Assembly (NCBI RefSeq): GCF_004118155.1 | Contig: NZ_SAIQ01000001.1 | Span: forward strand, 496,001 to 560,000 | Origin: Edaphocola flava | Lineage (GTDB): Bacteria; Bacteroidota; Bacteroidia; Chitinophagales; Chitinophagaceae | Direction of reading: 5' to 3' | Length of the DNA stretch: 64,000 bases | Shown: piece after piece, positions 24,869 through 34,400 of the stretch | How the letters are laid out: every line of letters begins with the position of its first letter | Position numbering within the stretch: position 1 is the stretch's first letter | The notes under the pieces: model-generated | Told to the model about the DNA's origin: nothing | The model's database searches: none | Seen by the model: the letters and a program-made list of their open reading frames with translations, nothing else | Position numbers and translations under genes: made by a program

Positions 24869-27800
24869 TTATCCCTGTATCAATCCTGCTTTTTTGAGCA
24901 GTTTACGATTCTTGCGTTTATGGATTAAGTTATAGGCATAGCTATAAATAATCGGTAGAATCAACAGGGTAAGGATGGTGGAGGTCACCAGACCACCGAT
25001 CACTACAATAGCCAATGGCTTCTGTGTTTCAGAACCCACTCCGGTGCTGATCGCAGCTGGTATCAGACCAATAGCCGCCATCAGGGCAGTCATTACAACC
25101 GGACGTATACGTGAGGCCACGCCCTGATGTATTGCTTCGTCCAGGTGCATTTTAGCCTCCAGGTTTTTACGGAATTCGGTAATCAGGATTACCCCGTTCT
25201 GTATACATACCCCAAACAGGGCAATGAAACCGATGCCGGCAGAGATACTGAAGTTCATATGGGTAACATGCAGGGCCAGTATACCTCCGATCAATGCGAA
25301 TGGTACATTCATAATCGTCAGCAAGGCATCTTTTGCATTACCGAAAGTGACGAACAGGATCATAAAAATAGCGAGTAAGCAGAGTGGTACTACATTACTC
25401 AATGTATTGCCTGCTCTTTGTGCATTTTCAAATTCACCATTCCAGGTCATAGTATAGCCCTGTGGTAGTTTAATGTTTTTAGCCACAAGTGCCTGTGCTT
25501 CTTTAATCGTACTACCCAGATCACGACCACGGATAGAGAACTTAACCGGAATATAGCGGGAGTTATTATCACGATACACGAAACTCGCACCAATCAAGGA
25601 TTTGGAGGTACTGATCTCGCTGATCGGGATCTTGGCACCATCCTGTGTTGGTACCATCAGGCGGGCAATTTTATCATCCGCATCACGGAACTCTTTGGCA
25701 TAGCGTACCCGGATATCAAACTTACGTTCTCCCTCATACAGTTGGGTAGCGGCTTTACCCCCGATTGCCATTTCAATCACCGAGTTGGCATCCTGGATAT
25801 TCACACCATACATGGCCATTTTTTGCTGATCCAGTTCTATGCGGTACTCGGGCTGTCCGAGGTTACGCAATACGCCCAGGTCTTCGATACCTTGTACCTT
25901 CTTTAACTGATCCATTACCTTATTGGATAAGGAGTCGAGTGTATTGAAATCCTGACCGAATATTTTAACTGCAAGAGAAGCCGGAACACCCGCCACTGCC
26001 TCATCTACGTTATCACGGATCGGCTGAGAATAGTTGTATAATACGCCCGGGATTTTGCTGAGCTGATCATTCATCTTATCTACCAGCTTATCGGTAGTTA
26101 CCCCTTTAGGCCAGTCTTCTTTTTGTTTAAGGTCTACGGCAATCTCTACATTGAAAAACCCTTTGGGATCGGTACCATCTACGGTACGGCCTACCTGTGC
26201 CAGAGTGTGATTTACTTCCGGAAATTTCTCAATAATTTCCATCATTTTACGTGCCACCTCATTGCTCTGATCTAATGACGAGCTCATGGGCAACTGTGCT
26301 TTTACCCACAAGGCACCTTCATCCAGCTCCGGCAGGAACTCAGAACCCAGGAATTTGGCAGACCCAAAAGACAGGGCCATAAATACCAGTGCGGACAGGA
26401 AGCTCACTTTTGGATGCGAATAGGTCCAGCGGAAGGCACGTCCTATATACTTTTCAAAGAAATGTACAACCACATTATGCTTCTCTTTTACATTCTTACG
26501 CAGCAGTACACTGGACAATGCAGGTACCAGGGTAAGGGTGTACAAAAGCGCACCCAGCAGGGCAAAGCCCAGGGTAAAGGCTAATGGAGAGAACATCTTA
26601 CCTTCTACTTTCTGAAAGGCGAAAATCGGAATCAGACAGGTAATGATAATCAGTTTGGAGAAGAAGATGGACTTACCCATTTCTGTACCCACCTGCTTGA
26701 ACAAACCTAGCTTAGCCAGTTTATTAAAGCGTTCCATACCGACTTCTCTCGACTTATGATCGAGGGCTACAAATATACCTTCGACCATAACGACGGCACC
26801 ATCGATAATAATACCAAAGTCTACCGCTCCCATCGATAGTAAGTTTGCAGACATGCCCCGCATGCGCATGAGCATAAACGCAAATAATAAAGAAAGCGGT
26901 ACAATGATGCCTACAATAAGCGTAGTGCGCCAGTCGGCCATAAAGATGAGTACAATCAGCGTTACCAGTACAATACCCTCTACGAGGTTATGCAGCACCG
27001 TATGTGTTGCATACTCCATCAGATGGGTACGATCATAGAAGGGTACGATCTTTACATCTTTGGGCAGGATATTATTATTCAGTTCATCTACTTTGGCATG
27101 GATCAGGTCCAGTACCTCTTTTGCGTTTTCACCTTTACGCATCACAACAATACCTTCTACGACATCGTCATTATTATCGAGATGAACCTGCCCCAGGCGC
27201 GGCTTTTCGGTCTCTACAACCTTAGCCACATTCTTTACCAGGATAGGTACACCATTGGCTTTGGTGACAATAATATTATTGATCTCATCAATATTGTTCA
27301 GCAAACCAATACCACGTACGATATAGCTCTGTCCGTTCTTTTCGATGACATCGCCACCGACATTGATATTACTTTTATTCACCGCTTCATACACATCCAG
27401 GGCAGATAAACCATAGTTGGCAATATCCTGCGGGTCTACCCTTACTTCGTAAATTTTCTCTCCGCCACTGAATGTATTTACATCAGCAACACCTGGTATG
27501 GATTTGAATTTGCGGTCCAGTACCCATTCCTGTATGGTGTTGAGCTCACGGATGTTGCGTGTTTTGCTCTTCAGTATATAACGGTATACCTCTCCTGTAG
27601 GACCGTATGGCGGCTGCACATCCGGCGACGCGCCATCGGGCAGATCGGCCCCTCCTATGCGGCTCATGACCTGCTGACGGGCAAAGGCATCATCTACATG
27701 ATCATCAAAGATGAGGCGGATATAGCTCAGACCAAAGGAAGAGGTGGAACGCAGGTTGATCTTGCTTTGCACCGAATTTAACTGTGTTTCCAGTGGTATG

Positions 27801-28006
27801 GTTACGAAGCGCTCTACCTCTTCTGCACTGCGGCCGGGCCACTGTGTGATGATAATGATCTGGGTATTGGTGACATCGGGAAATGTCTCGATGGGTGTTT
27901 TGGTATAACTTACATACCCGATTACAGCCATGACTGCTGTCAGGAAAAACACCAGGTATCTGTGTCTGAGGGAAAAGTGTATGACCCCCTTAATTACTTT
28001 ATTCAT
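24869..28006 (-). CDS. czcA: heavy-metal efflux RND transporter, CzcA/CusA family
   Basis: 1045 aa inner-membrane proton-driven pump. The N-terminal TPIETFPDVTNTQ and QWPGRSAEEVERFVTIPLE are family hallmarks. The TM4 signature reads DFGIIIDGAVVMVEG, keeping the D-x5-D-x6-E pattern that in HME-RND pumps is typical of Czc-type (Zn/Co/Ni/Cd) members rather than CusA (Cu/Ag), although the usual final Asn is Gly. Metal choice therefore leans to divalent cations; this is inference. The gene follows the adaptor and TolC genes on the same strand (72-bp gap), completing a CzcCBA-type operon. Confidence 0.92.
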   Translation of the reverse strand: MNKVIKGVIHFSLRHRYLVFFLTAVMAVIGYVSYTKTPIETFPDVTNTQIIIITQWPGRSAEEVERFVTIPLETQLNSVQSKINLRSTSSFGLSYIRLIFDDHVDDAFARQQVMSRIGGADLPDGASPDVQPPYGPTGEVYRYILKSKTRNIRELNTIQEWVLDRKFKSIPGVADVNTFSGGEKIYEVRVDPQDIANYGLSALDVYEAVNKSNINVGGDVIEKNGQSYIVRGIGLLNNIDEINNIIVTKANGVPILVKNVAKVVETEKPRLGQVHLDNNDDVVEGIVVMRKGENAKEVLDLIHAKVDELNNNILPKDVKIVPFYDRTHLMEYATHTVLHNLVEGIVLVTLIVLIFMADWRTTLIVGIIVPLSLLFAFMLMRMRGMSANLLSMGAVDFGIIIDGAVVMVEGIFVALDHKSREVGMERFNKLAKLGLFKQVGTEMGKSIFFSKLIIITCLIPIFAFQKVEGKMFSPLAFTLGFALLGALLYTLTLVPALSSVLLRKNVKEKHNVVVHFFEKYIGRAFRWTYSHPKVSFLSALVFMALSFGSAKFLGSEFLPELDEGALWVKAQLPMSSSLDQSNEVARKMMEIIEKFPEVNHTLAQVGRTVDGTDPKGFFNVEIAVDLKQKEDWPKGVTTDKLVDKMNDQLSKIPGVLYNYSQPIRDNVDEAVAGVPASLAVKIFGQDFNTLDSLSNKVMDQLKKVQGIEDLGVLRNLGQPEYRIELDQQKMAMYGVNIQDANSVIEMAIGGKAATQLYEGERKFDIRVRYAKEFRDADDKIARLMVPTQDGAKIPISEISTSKSLIGASFVYRDNNSRYIPVKFSIRGRDLGSTIKEAQALVAKNIKLPQGYTMTWNGEFENAQRAGNTLSNVVPLCLLAIFMILFVTFGNAKDALLTIMNVPFALIGGILALHVTHMNFSISAGIGFIALFGVCIQNGVILITEFRKNLEAKMHLDEAIHQGVASRIRPVVMTALMAAIGLIPAAISTGVGSETQKPLAIVVIGGLVTSTILTLLILPIIYSYAYNLIHKRKNRKLLKKAGLIQG

Positions 28007-28078
28007 GTGGAAAATATTTTTAAACTGCCGCAGGACTCATGTACCGGGCATTGTTTGTGATAGATACTATATGGTACC

Positions 28079-29182
28079 TTAATATTTCTGTAGTTCTTCA
28101 AAAAGCAGGGACTGGTATTTAGTCACTACTTTCTGTCCTAATTTCAGGTCTTCTGCCTGGATGAATGTGAGATCATCTGCCTTCTTGATCACATGCACTT
28201 CTACAATCTGCAGGTCATCTTTGGCATTAAATACCACGACATAGTTTTTACTGTCGACAGATATCAGGGAACTGGTAGGAATACAGGTAGCCATACTGCC
28301 TTCTGTATTTTCCACAATTACTTTTACAAACATTTCCGGTTTCAGCAACAGGTCTTTATTGGCCAGGCTTATTCTTACCGCCATAGATTTATTTTCGGGG
28401 TCCAGCACATCGCCTACTTTTTCAATCTTGCCTTCAAACACTTTATCCGGGTAAGACATCGGTATGATCTTTACGCTATAGCCTTGTTTTACTTTCGGAA
28501 TGTCGGACTCATACACATTCGCATTTACCCAAACATTGCTCAAGTTTGATACGGTGAAAATATTCTTACCATCATCAGAACGGATGAAAGCACCTGTGGT
28601 AGCGTTTTTAGCCACTACATAACCGTCAATCGGGGAGGTCAGAGTATAGTTACCACTCTGCGTAGCACCGCTACCGCCGTTAATGCTGATCTCCGCTTTG
28701 ATGCGATTGGCCTGTGCCAGTGTTTTCTGGTAGTTTTGCTTTGCTTCTACATACTCCCGTTCGCTGCTGATGCCGTTTTTATACAGGTTCTCTGCACTTT
28801 CCATTTCTCTTTTAGCAATCGATATATCGGCATTGGCGCTGTTCAGGTCACTATAGCTACCGGCTACATCGGCACTTTTGATTACGGCCAGTACCTGGCC
28901 TCTGTGTACAAAATCGCCCAGAGAAACCGTAGTAGAAACGATCTGCCCGCTGCTGCGGGGAAATATATTCACTACATTATTCTCATTGAAACTTACGCTA
29001 CCGGTAAGGGCCAGCTGATCCACTTCCGTACTGGTGCGTACAGAGTCCAGCGTTATCATGTTCATCATCGTATCACTGATGACGTATTTTTTATTGGAAT
29101 TATCCTGTGGTTGTTCTTTACTGCCGCAGGCGGTAGCCCATACCAGCATGCATAATACGGGAATGCTTATCTTAAAATTCAT
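28079..29182 (-). CDS. czcB: RND efflux periplasmic adaptor (membrane fusion protein)
   Basis: 367 aa. The N-terminal signal ends in WATACGS, a plausible Bacteroidota lipobox with Cys19, so it is probably a lipoprotein. Typical adaptor order: barrel-sandwich half (SGQIVSTTVSLGDFVHRGQVLAVI), coiled-coil hairpin (~120-165, AKREMESAENLYKNG), second half (LTSPIDGYVVAKNATTGAFI), then beta-barrel and membrane-proximal domains. It bridges the CzcA pump and TolC channel. The extra metal-binding termini of CusB are not seen. 29 bp downstream of the tolC-type gene. Confidence 0.9.
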   Translation of the reverse strand: MNFKISIPVLCMLVWATACGSKEQPQDNSNKKYVISDTMMNMITLDSVRTSTEVDQLALTGSVSFNENNVVNIFPRSSGQIVSTTVSLGDFVHRGQVLAVIKSADVAGSYSDLNSANADISIAKREMESAENLYKNGISSEREYVEAKQNYQKTLAQANRIKAEISINGGSGATQSGNYTLTSPIDGYVVAKNATTGAFIRSDDGKNIFTVSNLSNVWVNANVYESDIPKVKQGYSVKIIPMSYPDKVFEGKIEKVGDVLDPENKSMAVRISLANKDLLLKPEMFVKVIVENTEGSMATCIPTSSLISVDSKNYVVVFNAKDDLQIVEVHVIKKADDLTFIQAEDLKLGQKVVTKYQSLLFEELQKY

Positions 29183-29211
29183 GGTTATTATTTTGTTTTG
29201 GGGGAAATAAA

Positions 29212-30495
29212 TTATTTAACAAGATCCGCACCGGACTGGAAGTTCAATTCTTCCTTGGCCAGTTGCAATTGCAGGGCCAGATTGGATTTCTGGCTCATTA
29301 CATCCAGGTATGCCTGGTGGTAATCGATAAACTCTACAAGGCTCAGTTGACGCTGCTTATAGCTCTGCACGATATTGTCATACAAGGCATCATAGTCTTT
29401 GTAGAATACATCCTGGTTATCGGCATTCATCTTCTGTACCGCGACCAGTTTGTTGTATGCTGCTGCAACGTTGTTCTGCAGTGCAATACGCTTATTATCG
29501 ACCACTGCCTGCTGAGACCTGATCTGGAATTGAGCGGCCTTGATATTACCCTGGTTACGGTTGAATACCGGTATAGGAATACTCAGTCCCAGCCCCCAGT
29601 AATTAGGTGTATAGTTACTATTCTGATCAAAATTGGGAGAGATGGTCAGATCCGGTACCGCCATGGCTTTCTGTACTGCCAGGTTTTGAGTAGCACCGGT
29701 CAGCCGGTAGTTCTCGATTTTATACTCCGGATTATACTCGATTGCAGTAGTCATGGCATCCTGTAGCGGAGGGAGTACCACCTTATTATTCATCTGCTCA
29801 GATGGGATCAGTACGCTTTGCGGGCCGGTCTGCAGTAAGGTGCGCAGACTAGCCTCCAGGTCTTCGATCTGCTGGTGGTTATCTGCTATTTTCTGGTGCA
29901 GTGTCAGTTGTAAAGCCTGCAGCCGAAGCAAGTCTTTACGGGCAATATTACCCGCCTGTAATTGTGCCTGCATCCCTTTGACCAGCTGGTCCAGGTGGCC
30001 ATCTTCTTCTGCATATAAACGGGAGAGGTTCAGTGCCTGAATCAGTGTATAATAGTTATTCCGTAACTCCAGTTTCAGCGTACGCATAAGGTCGATGAAC
30101 TGCCAGTAGGTAATTGTTGCATTGGTACCTGCCAGCGCTACATTTTTGGATCTTTTACCACCCAGTTGTATCAGCTGCTCTACCTGTACCAGGAACTGGC
30201 CTCTTGGTGTACCATCGGGGTTGACACCATGCTCGAAAAAGCGGCGATTGGCATATACATTCTGGTCTGTGCTCAGCACCGGATTATCCCATAGCCTGGC
30301 CTGTGTGATCAGGGCGCTGTCCGCATTAACCTGGTAATGCTGTGCCAGCAGTAATAAGTTTTTTTCTAAGAAGGTCTGCTCAACCTCGTTCAGGTTGACG
30401 CGAAGGGTATCGCTGGTTTGGGCATAGGTACGCGCACTGCATACCCACAGAATGAACATTGCTATAGCAAAGCTCATAAATGATGTGTGTTTCAT
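29212..30495 (-). CDS. czcC: TolC-family outer membrane efflux protein
   Basis: 427 aa. Signal peptide to about residue 25 (CSARTYAQ), then two OEP repeats rich in long amphipathic helices: LRNNYYTLIQALNLSRLYAE, LQAGNIARKDLLRLQALQL, LSIPIPVFNRNQGNIKAAQ and RQLSLVEFIDYHQAYLD. The conserved IPVFNRNQG motif and length fit CzcC/CusC-type channels. It forms the outer-membrane exit of the pump encoded downstream. Confidence 0.9.
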   Translation of the reverse strand: MKHTSFMSFAIAMFILWVCSARTYAQTSDTLRVNLNEVEQTFLEKNLLLLAQHYQVNADSALITQARLWDNPVLSTDQNVYANRRFFEHGVNPDGTPRGQFLVQVEQLIQLGGKRSKNVALAGTNATITYWQFIDLMRTLKLELRNNYYTLIQALNLSRLYAEEDGHLDQLVKGMQAQLQAGNIARKDLLRLQALQLTLHQKIADNHQQIEDLEASLRTLLQTGPQSVLIPSEQMNNKVVLPPLQDAMTTAIEYNPEYKIENYRLTGATQNLAVQKAMAVPDLTISPNFDQNSNYTPNYWGLGLSIPIPVFNRNQGNIKAAQFQIRSQQAVVDNKRIALQNNVAAAYNKLVAVQKMNADNQDVFYKDYDALYDNIVQSYKQRQLSLVEFIDYHQAYLDVMSQKSNLALQLQLAKEELNFQSGADLVK

Positions 30496-30597
30496 TTAAT
30501 TTAATCGTATTAATACAGAATACTGGCCTGCCTCTGGTTGGAGACAAACATGAACAGAAAGGCATACGCAATGCGCGGCCTTCAATATCAGATTAAA

Positions 30598-30957
30598 TTA
30601 AGCTTTGGGAGGGGGAGGATTGATCTCTTTGTAGTAAAGGAAATCGTATTTATCGGTATACTCTGTATATTTTACAGGAGCATGTTCCGGTATAGATTGT
30701 AATTCAAATTTTCGGATTTCCTGTATGGCTACATCAAAGAACTTGGCTGTCTTGGTGATGTGCTTGATAGGATGATGGTGGCCCGTATCTTGTTCAGGAA
30801 AAGCATTGACCTGACCGAAAGTGATCTCCACAAGATACTCCAGTACAGAGTCGATCTGGTTGAACATAGATACCTTATGTCCTTTGCCGTCTTTGACTTT
30901 AATATAAAACCCAGAACTATAGACGCTCATATTCATGATCTGAAGCGCCAATAGCAT
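30598..30957 (-). CDS. small exported His-containing protein heading the metal-efflux operon
   Basis: 119 aa from ATG 30957. The frame is open to a TTG at 31032, but that codon lies in the promoter box; a TTG at 30978 (giving MSKKFIVMLLALQIMN) would make a better signal peptide and is a real alternative. After the hydrophobic N-terminus come ~100 soluble residues with a TGHHHPIKH cluster and a C-terminal NPPPPKA. The His cluster could bind a metal. Similar small proteins sit before CusCBA/CzcCBA operons in other Bacteroidota, as I recall. Function unknown. Confidence 0.65.
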   Translation of the reverse strand: MLLALQIMNMSVYSSGFYIKVKDGKGHKVSMFNQIDSVLEYLVEITFGQVNAFPEQDTGHHHPIKHITKTAKFFDVAIQEIRKFELQSIPEHAPVKYTEYTDKYDFLYYKEINPPPPKA

Positions 30958-31029
30958 CACGATGAACTTCTTGCTCAATATGTGGAATTTCCTGGTCAAG
31001 TTCGGAATGGGCTTTTGGTAATTTTGGTA

Positions 31030-31037
31030 CAAATGTA
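31030..31037 (-). promoter_or_regulatory. -7 box (TACATTTG) of the metal-efflux operon
   Basis: TAnnTTTG match on the minus strand, ~72 bp before ATG 30957. No clear metal-regulator operator was recognised next to it. Confidence 0.6.
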
Positions 31038-31182
31038 GAAACAGTTCGGGCTAATTCCTAGTTAACACACTGTTATGTAACATTTTGATTTTTTTAATAG
31101 TCAGCAAATATAACAGTTTAACTCAAGTATGCATACAGAATGCTCTTTTTAACAAAAAAAATATATGGGCAGGCTAAAAACA

Positions 31183-31212
31183 AACAGGCCAGATGCGCTG
31201 CTCTGGCCTGTT
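31183..31212 (-). terminator. hairpin with T-rich tail on the minus strand
   Basis: 11-bp arms (AACAGGCCAGA) around an 8-nt loop, followed on the minus strand by TTTGTTTTTAG. It lies 160 bp past the hairpin at 31373, so it is either a second terminator for the giant gene or the end of a short unannotated transcript. Confidence 0.6.
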
Positions 31213-31372
31213 AAGGTACACTCCTCTACTATTTGAAACAAATCAAACACTAAAACTAGAATCCTCCTTGTTTTAATCTTTATGTAAAAAAAAGATTTAT
31301 TTATACCGGCGCCAAAAAGTACCGTATTACATGAATATAGCATAAGAACTTTCCGCAGTGCTGTCCATAACA

Positions 31373-31399
31373 AACCCGCCTGCGATACGCAGGCGGGTT
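31373..31399. terminator. terminator hairpin of the 2103-aa gene
   Basis: 12-bp GC-rich arms (AACCCGCCTGCG) around a 3-nt loop, 43 bp past the stop of the leftward gene. The tail is only weakly T-rich (TTTGTTATGG). Confidence 0.7.
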
Positions 31400-31441
31400 G
31401 TCTTTGTGTGCATTAAAGTATGTGCAATCTCAATGTATAGC

Positions 31442-34400
31442 TTATTCTTTAATCACTTTATAACTGCTCCTCATACCATTCTCTTTCACTACGGAGATGA
31501 TGTATAAGCCTGGTGCATAGTGACCCATGTTGACCATATGGCTGGCTACATTATCCGTTTTAATTGTTACCATAACCTGTCCGGTAGCATTGGTAATTAC
31601 AATCTTGTTGCTGCCATTCAGTCCCTGAATCCATAACTCGCTGCGTACAGGGTTAGGCAGGATGCGGATCGCACTTTCGGTTTGTGCAAAGCCGACCATT
31701 CTAACCGGGCTGTATACATAGTTACCATCAAAGTCTGTTTGCTTCAGGCGATAGAAGTTATTACCGTTCACCGGTTCTTTGTGCGTGAACGCATAGTTTA
31801 AGGTTATGTCACTGTTACCAGAAGCAGCCAGACTATTTACAAAACCGATAGTATTCCAGTTGCGGGCATCAGTACTGTGCTCTACAGCAAAACCTTTGTT
31901 ATGTTGCTCGCTGGCAGTAGTCCAGTCTAATAAAACCTTACCTTGCCCTTTGGTTGCCGTAAAGGTAGTGAGCTGAACCGGTAACACAGTCTGTACATTT
32001 TCTGTAGAAGACAGGTATACAAAGCTGGAGAAAGAATTGATGTTATGGAACTCTACATAATTCACGCCATTTTCTACCCCGGTTGCATCAGGTGTAATCG
32101 CAATGGCTTTACCCGCCAGGAATACACCATCATTATATACATCTGCCAGAACAGAATCGGCATTACCTTCATACTTAAACCAGCTGTTGGTTACAGCACC
32201 CGGTACAATAGTTGCATTCATTTCACTGGTACTGTAGTAAACCCTTACTTTACCTGTTGATATTGCTCCGGCATTACCGTTTAAGACGGTAGTGATACGA
32301 GGCATCAGGTTGGTTGTGCGGGTACCATCGTCGTAGCCTATACCTTCTGGCGTAATCACTACATCAAAATTGTTCAATTCTGTAGTGGTATATCCTGCCA
32401 TACCCAGCAGTCTCTGTGTTGGATTACCCATCTGGTTAAACATTACCCACTCTCCTACGCCACAGTTATTGTTATACTGGTCTGTAGTTTCAGTTACCGC
32501 AGGCAGGTATACCACGCCGTTAGCCAGTGGAGTCAGTTTCGCAAATGTAAAGAAGCTGGTTCCGTTAGGGAAAGCATGCGTTACATCATAATCTGTTCCG
32601 TTTACCGTAAGTGGCACAACCGTCAGGTTGCTGGTGAATGTACTATCGCTGGCAAATAAGATTGCATAGCTGCCGCAAGCATCACCTAATGGCAGTGTAG
32701 TGGTACCTACTGAAGCCACAGGGAAGCGGATCAGCATTTCGTTAGCCACATTGGTATTCTGTACTTTCCATACACGGTTCATGCGACGGGCATTATTGGT
32801 ACCACCTGAATAGTTAAATGCAGTATAGGTACTTGCAGTATTAGTCATCGCTTGCGTATTGCCATTGTCACCCCATAACAGGAACTGACCATCTGCAAGT
32901 GTTGCCGGGTTCAGATCATTAGTTGAATCAATTTCACCCAGACCCATGATCACCTGTCCGTTGGCATTGGCCATCTGACTGCGGCTTTGTTTCTGCAGCA
33001 GCGCTGAGATATAATCATAACCCACACCAGCCACATTGTTGTAATAAGTCGCATTAGTTGCTGCATTCCATACCACTACATTCTGTGAAGTAGTATAGTT
33101 GTTGCTGTTGTTCAGGGTAATACCATACTTGATAGCCAGATAAGATTCTACTTTGTTTCTTTCTGCCGGGCTGATATTTCCGTTACCATAAATGATTACC
33201 TCACCCAGGTCGCCGGTAAAGCCGGCATTATCACTACCATTGCTGGAGAATTGTGTAGAACCGAATGCATGACCACCGTTGAACTGGCCTCTTGTCGTGT
33301 TGGTACCGGCAGTACCATTTGCGGCTCCGTTCAATCCTTTGGACACATCGAGATCACTGAATTTATTGTACATGATACTCGGATTATTCGTAGCATACAG
33401 GATATTGCCCGGATTAGCAAGGTATCTGTTGTTATATGCAGTATTCATACGCTCGATGCGCTGATCTGCCATGATACCAATACCATCCCAATAGTTAATG
33501 CTTCCACTCTGGTCTGCATTATTCACCAGGGAGCTGAAGATCCTGCCATTACCTCCTGCTACTACCCCTTCCTTGGTCAGGGTGAAGATATCGTAGTTCA
33601 GGTTGGTAACGGTTTGCACATTCAGGTTACCCAGTGATTGGTTTGCGTTAGTAAACTTGATACCAGGGTTGTAGTTAAAATATGTACTGCTTCCTTGTGC
33701 AGAAACAGGTTGTGCATTATCTCCTAATTGTGCAGAAACCGTACCGGAAGTAAAGTCGGTCCATGAAGTCACACTTGAGCCTACCGCATTTGCTTCTGCA
33801 AATTTATCGGCTCTGTACCAGTAGCTAAGGTTATTGGTCACCCCACCCGGTGCCTGAATGAAGGCAGCAAAAGTGAAGTATTCGCCATTGGCAAGTGTAA
33901 CATCTGCATAGTTATATTCTACGCCATTCACTACCTGGCTGTTGGTCATATCCGTGATCACATCAGAAGAAGTGATGGTCGCATCAGTACTCTGGATCAG
34001 CTTCAGGTTGGCGTATCCTTTAGGCCATGCCACACGTACAGTTCCTACAGCACCAGTATTCTGTACTTTCCAGATCGATCCGAAACGATAGTTAATGCCT
34101 GAGATACCGGCAATAGATACAGTTGGCGCTTTAGCCAGGTTGTTATCGCCCCAGATCAGGAATTGACCGTTGGTCATTAATCCGGTATTAGCTGCGTTGG
34201 TACTTTCCAGACCGGTAGTACTTACCAGTACCTGCTGACCTGCATTGACACTTTTCGATTGTTTTTGGTTTAAAGAACCCACGTCATCTCTACCAATACC
34301 GGCAATATTAGAATTATAGCCAGCATTTGCAGTAGTAGCATCCCATATTACTGCACTGGAAGAGTTCACATAATTCTGTGCAGTAGTCTGATCCAGCGTA

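Noticed and set aside
31149-31373. 74-aa frame on the minus strand
   Set aside because: Runs through a terminator hairpin and starts in another; unlikely to be translated as one protein.
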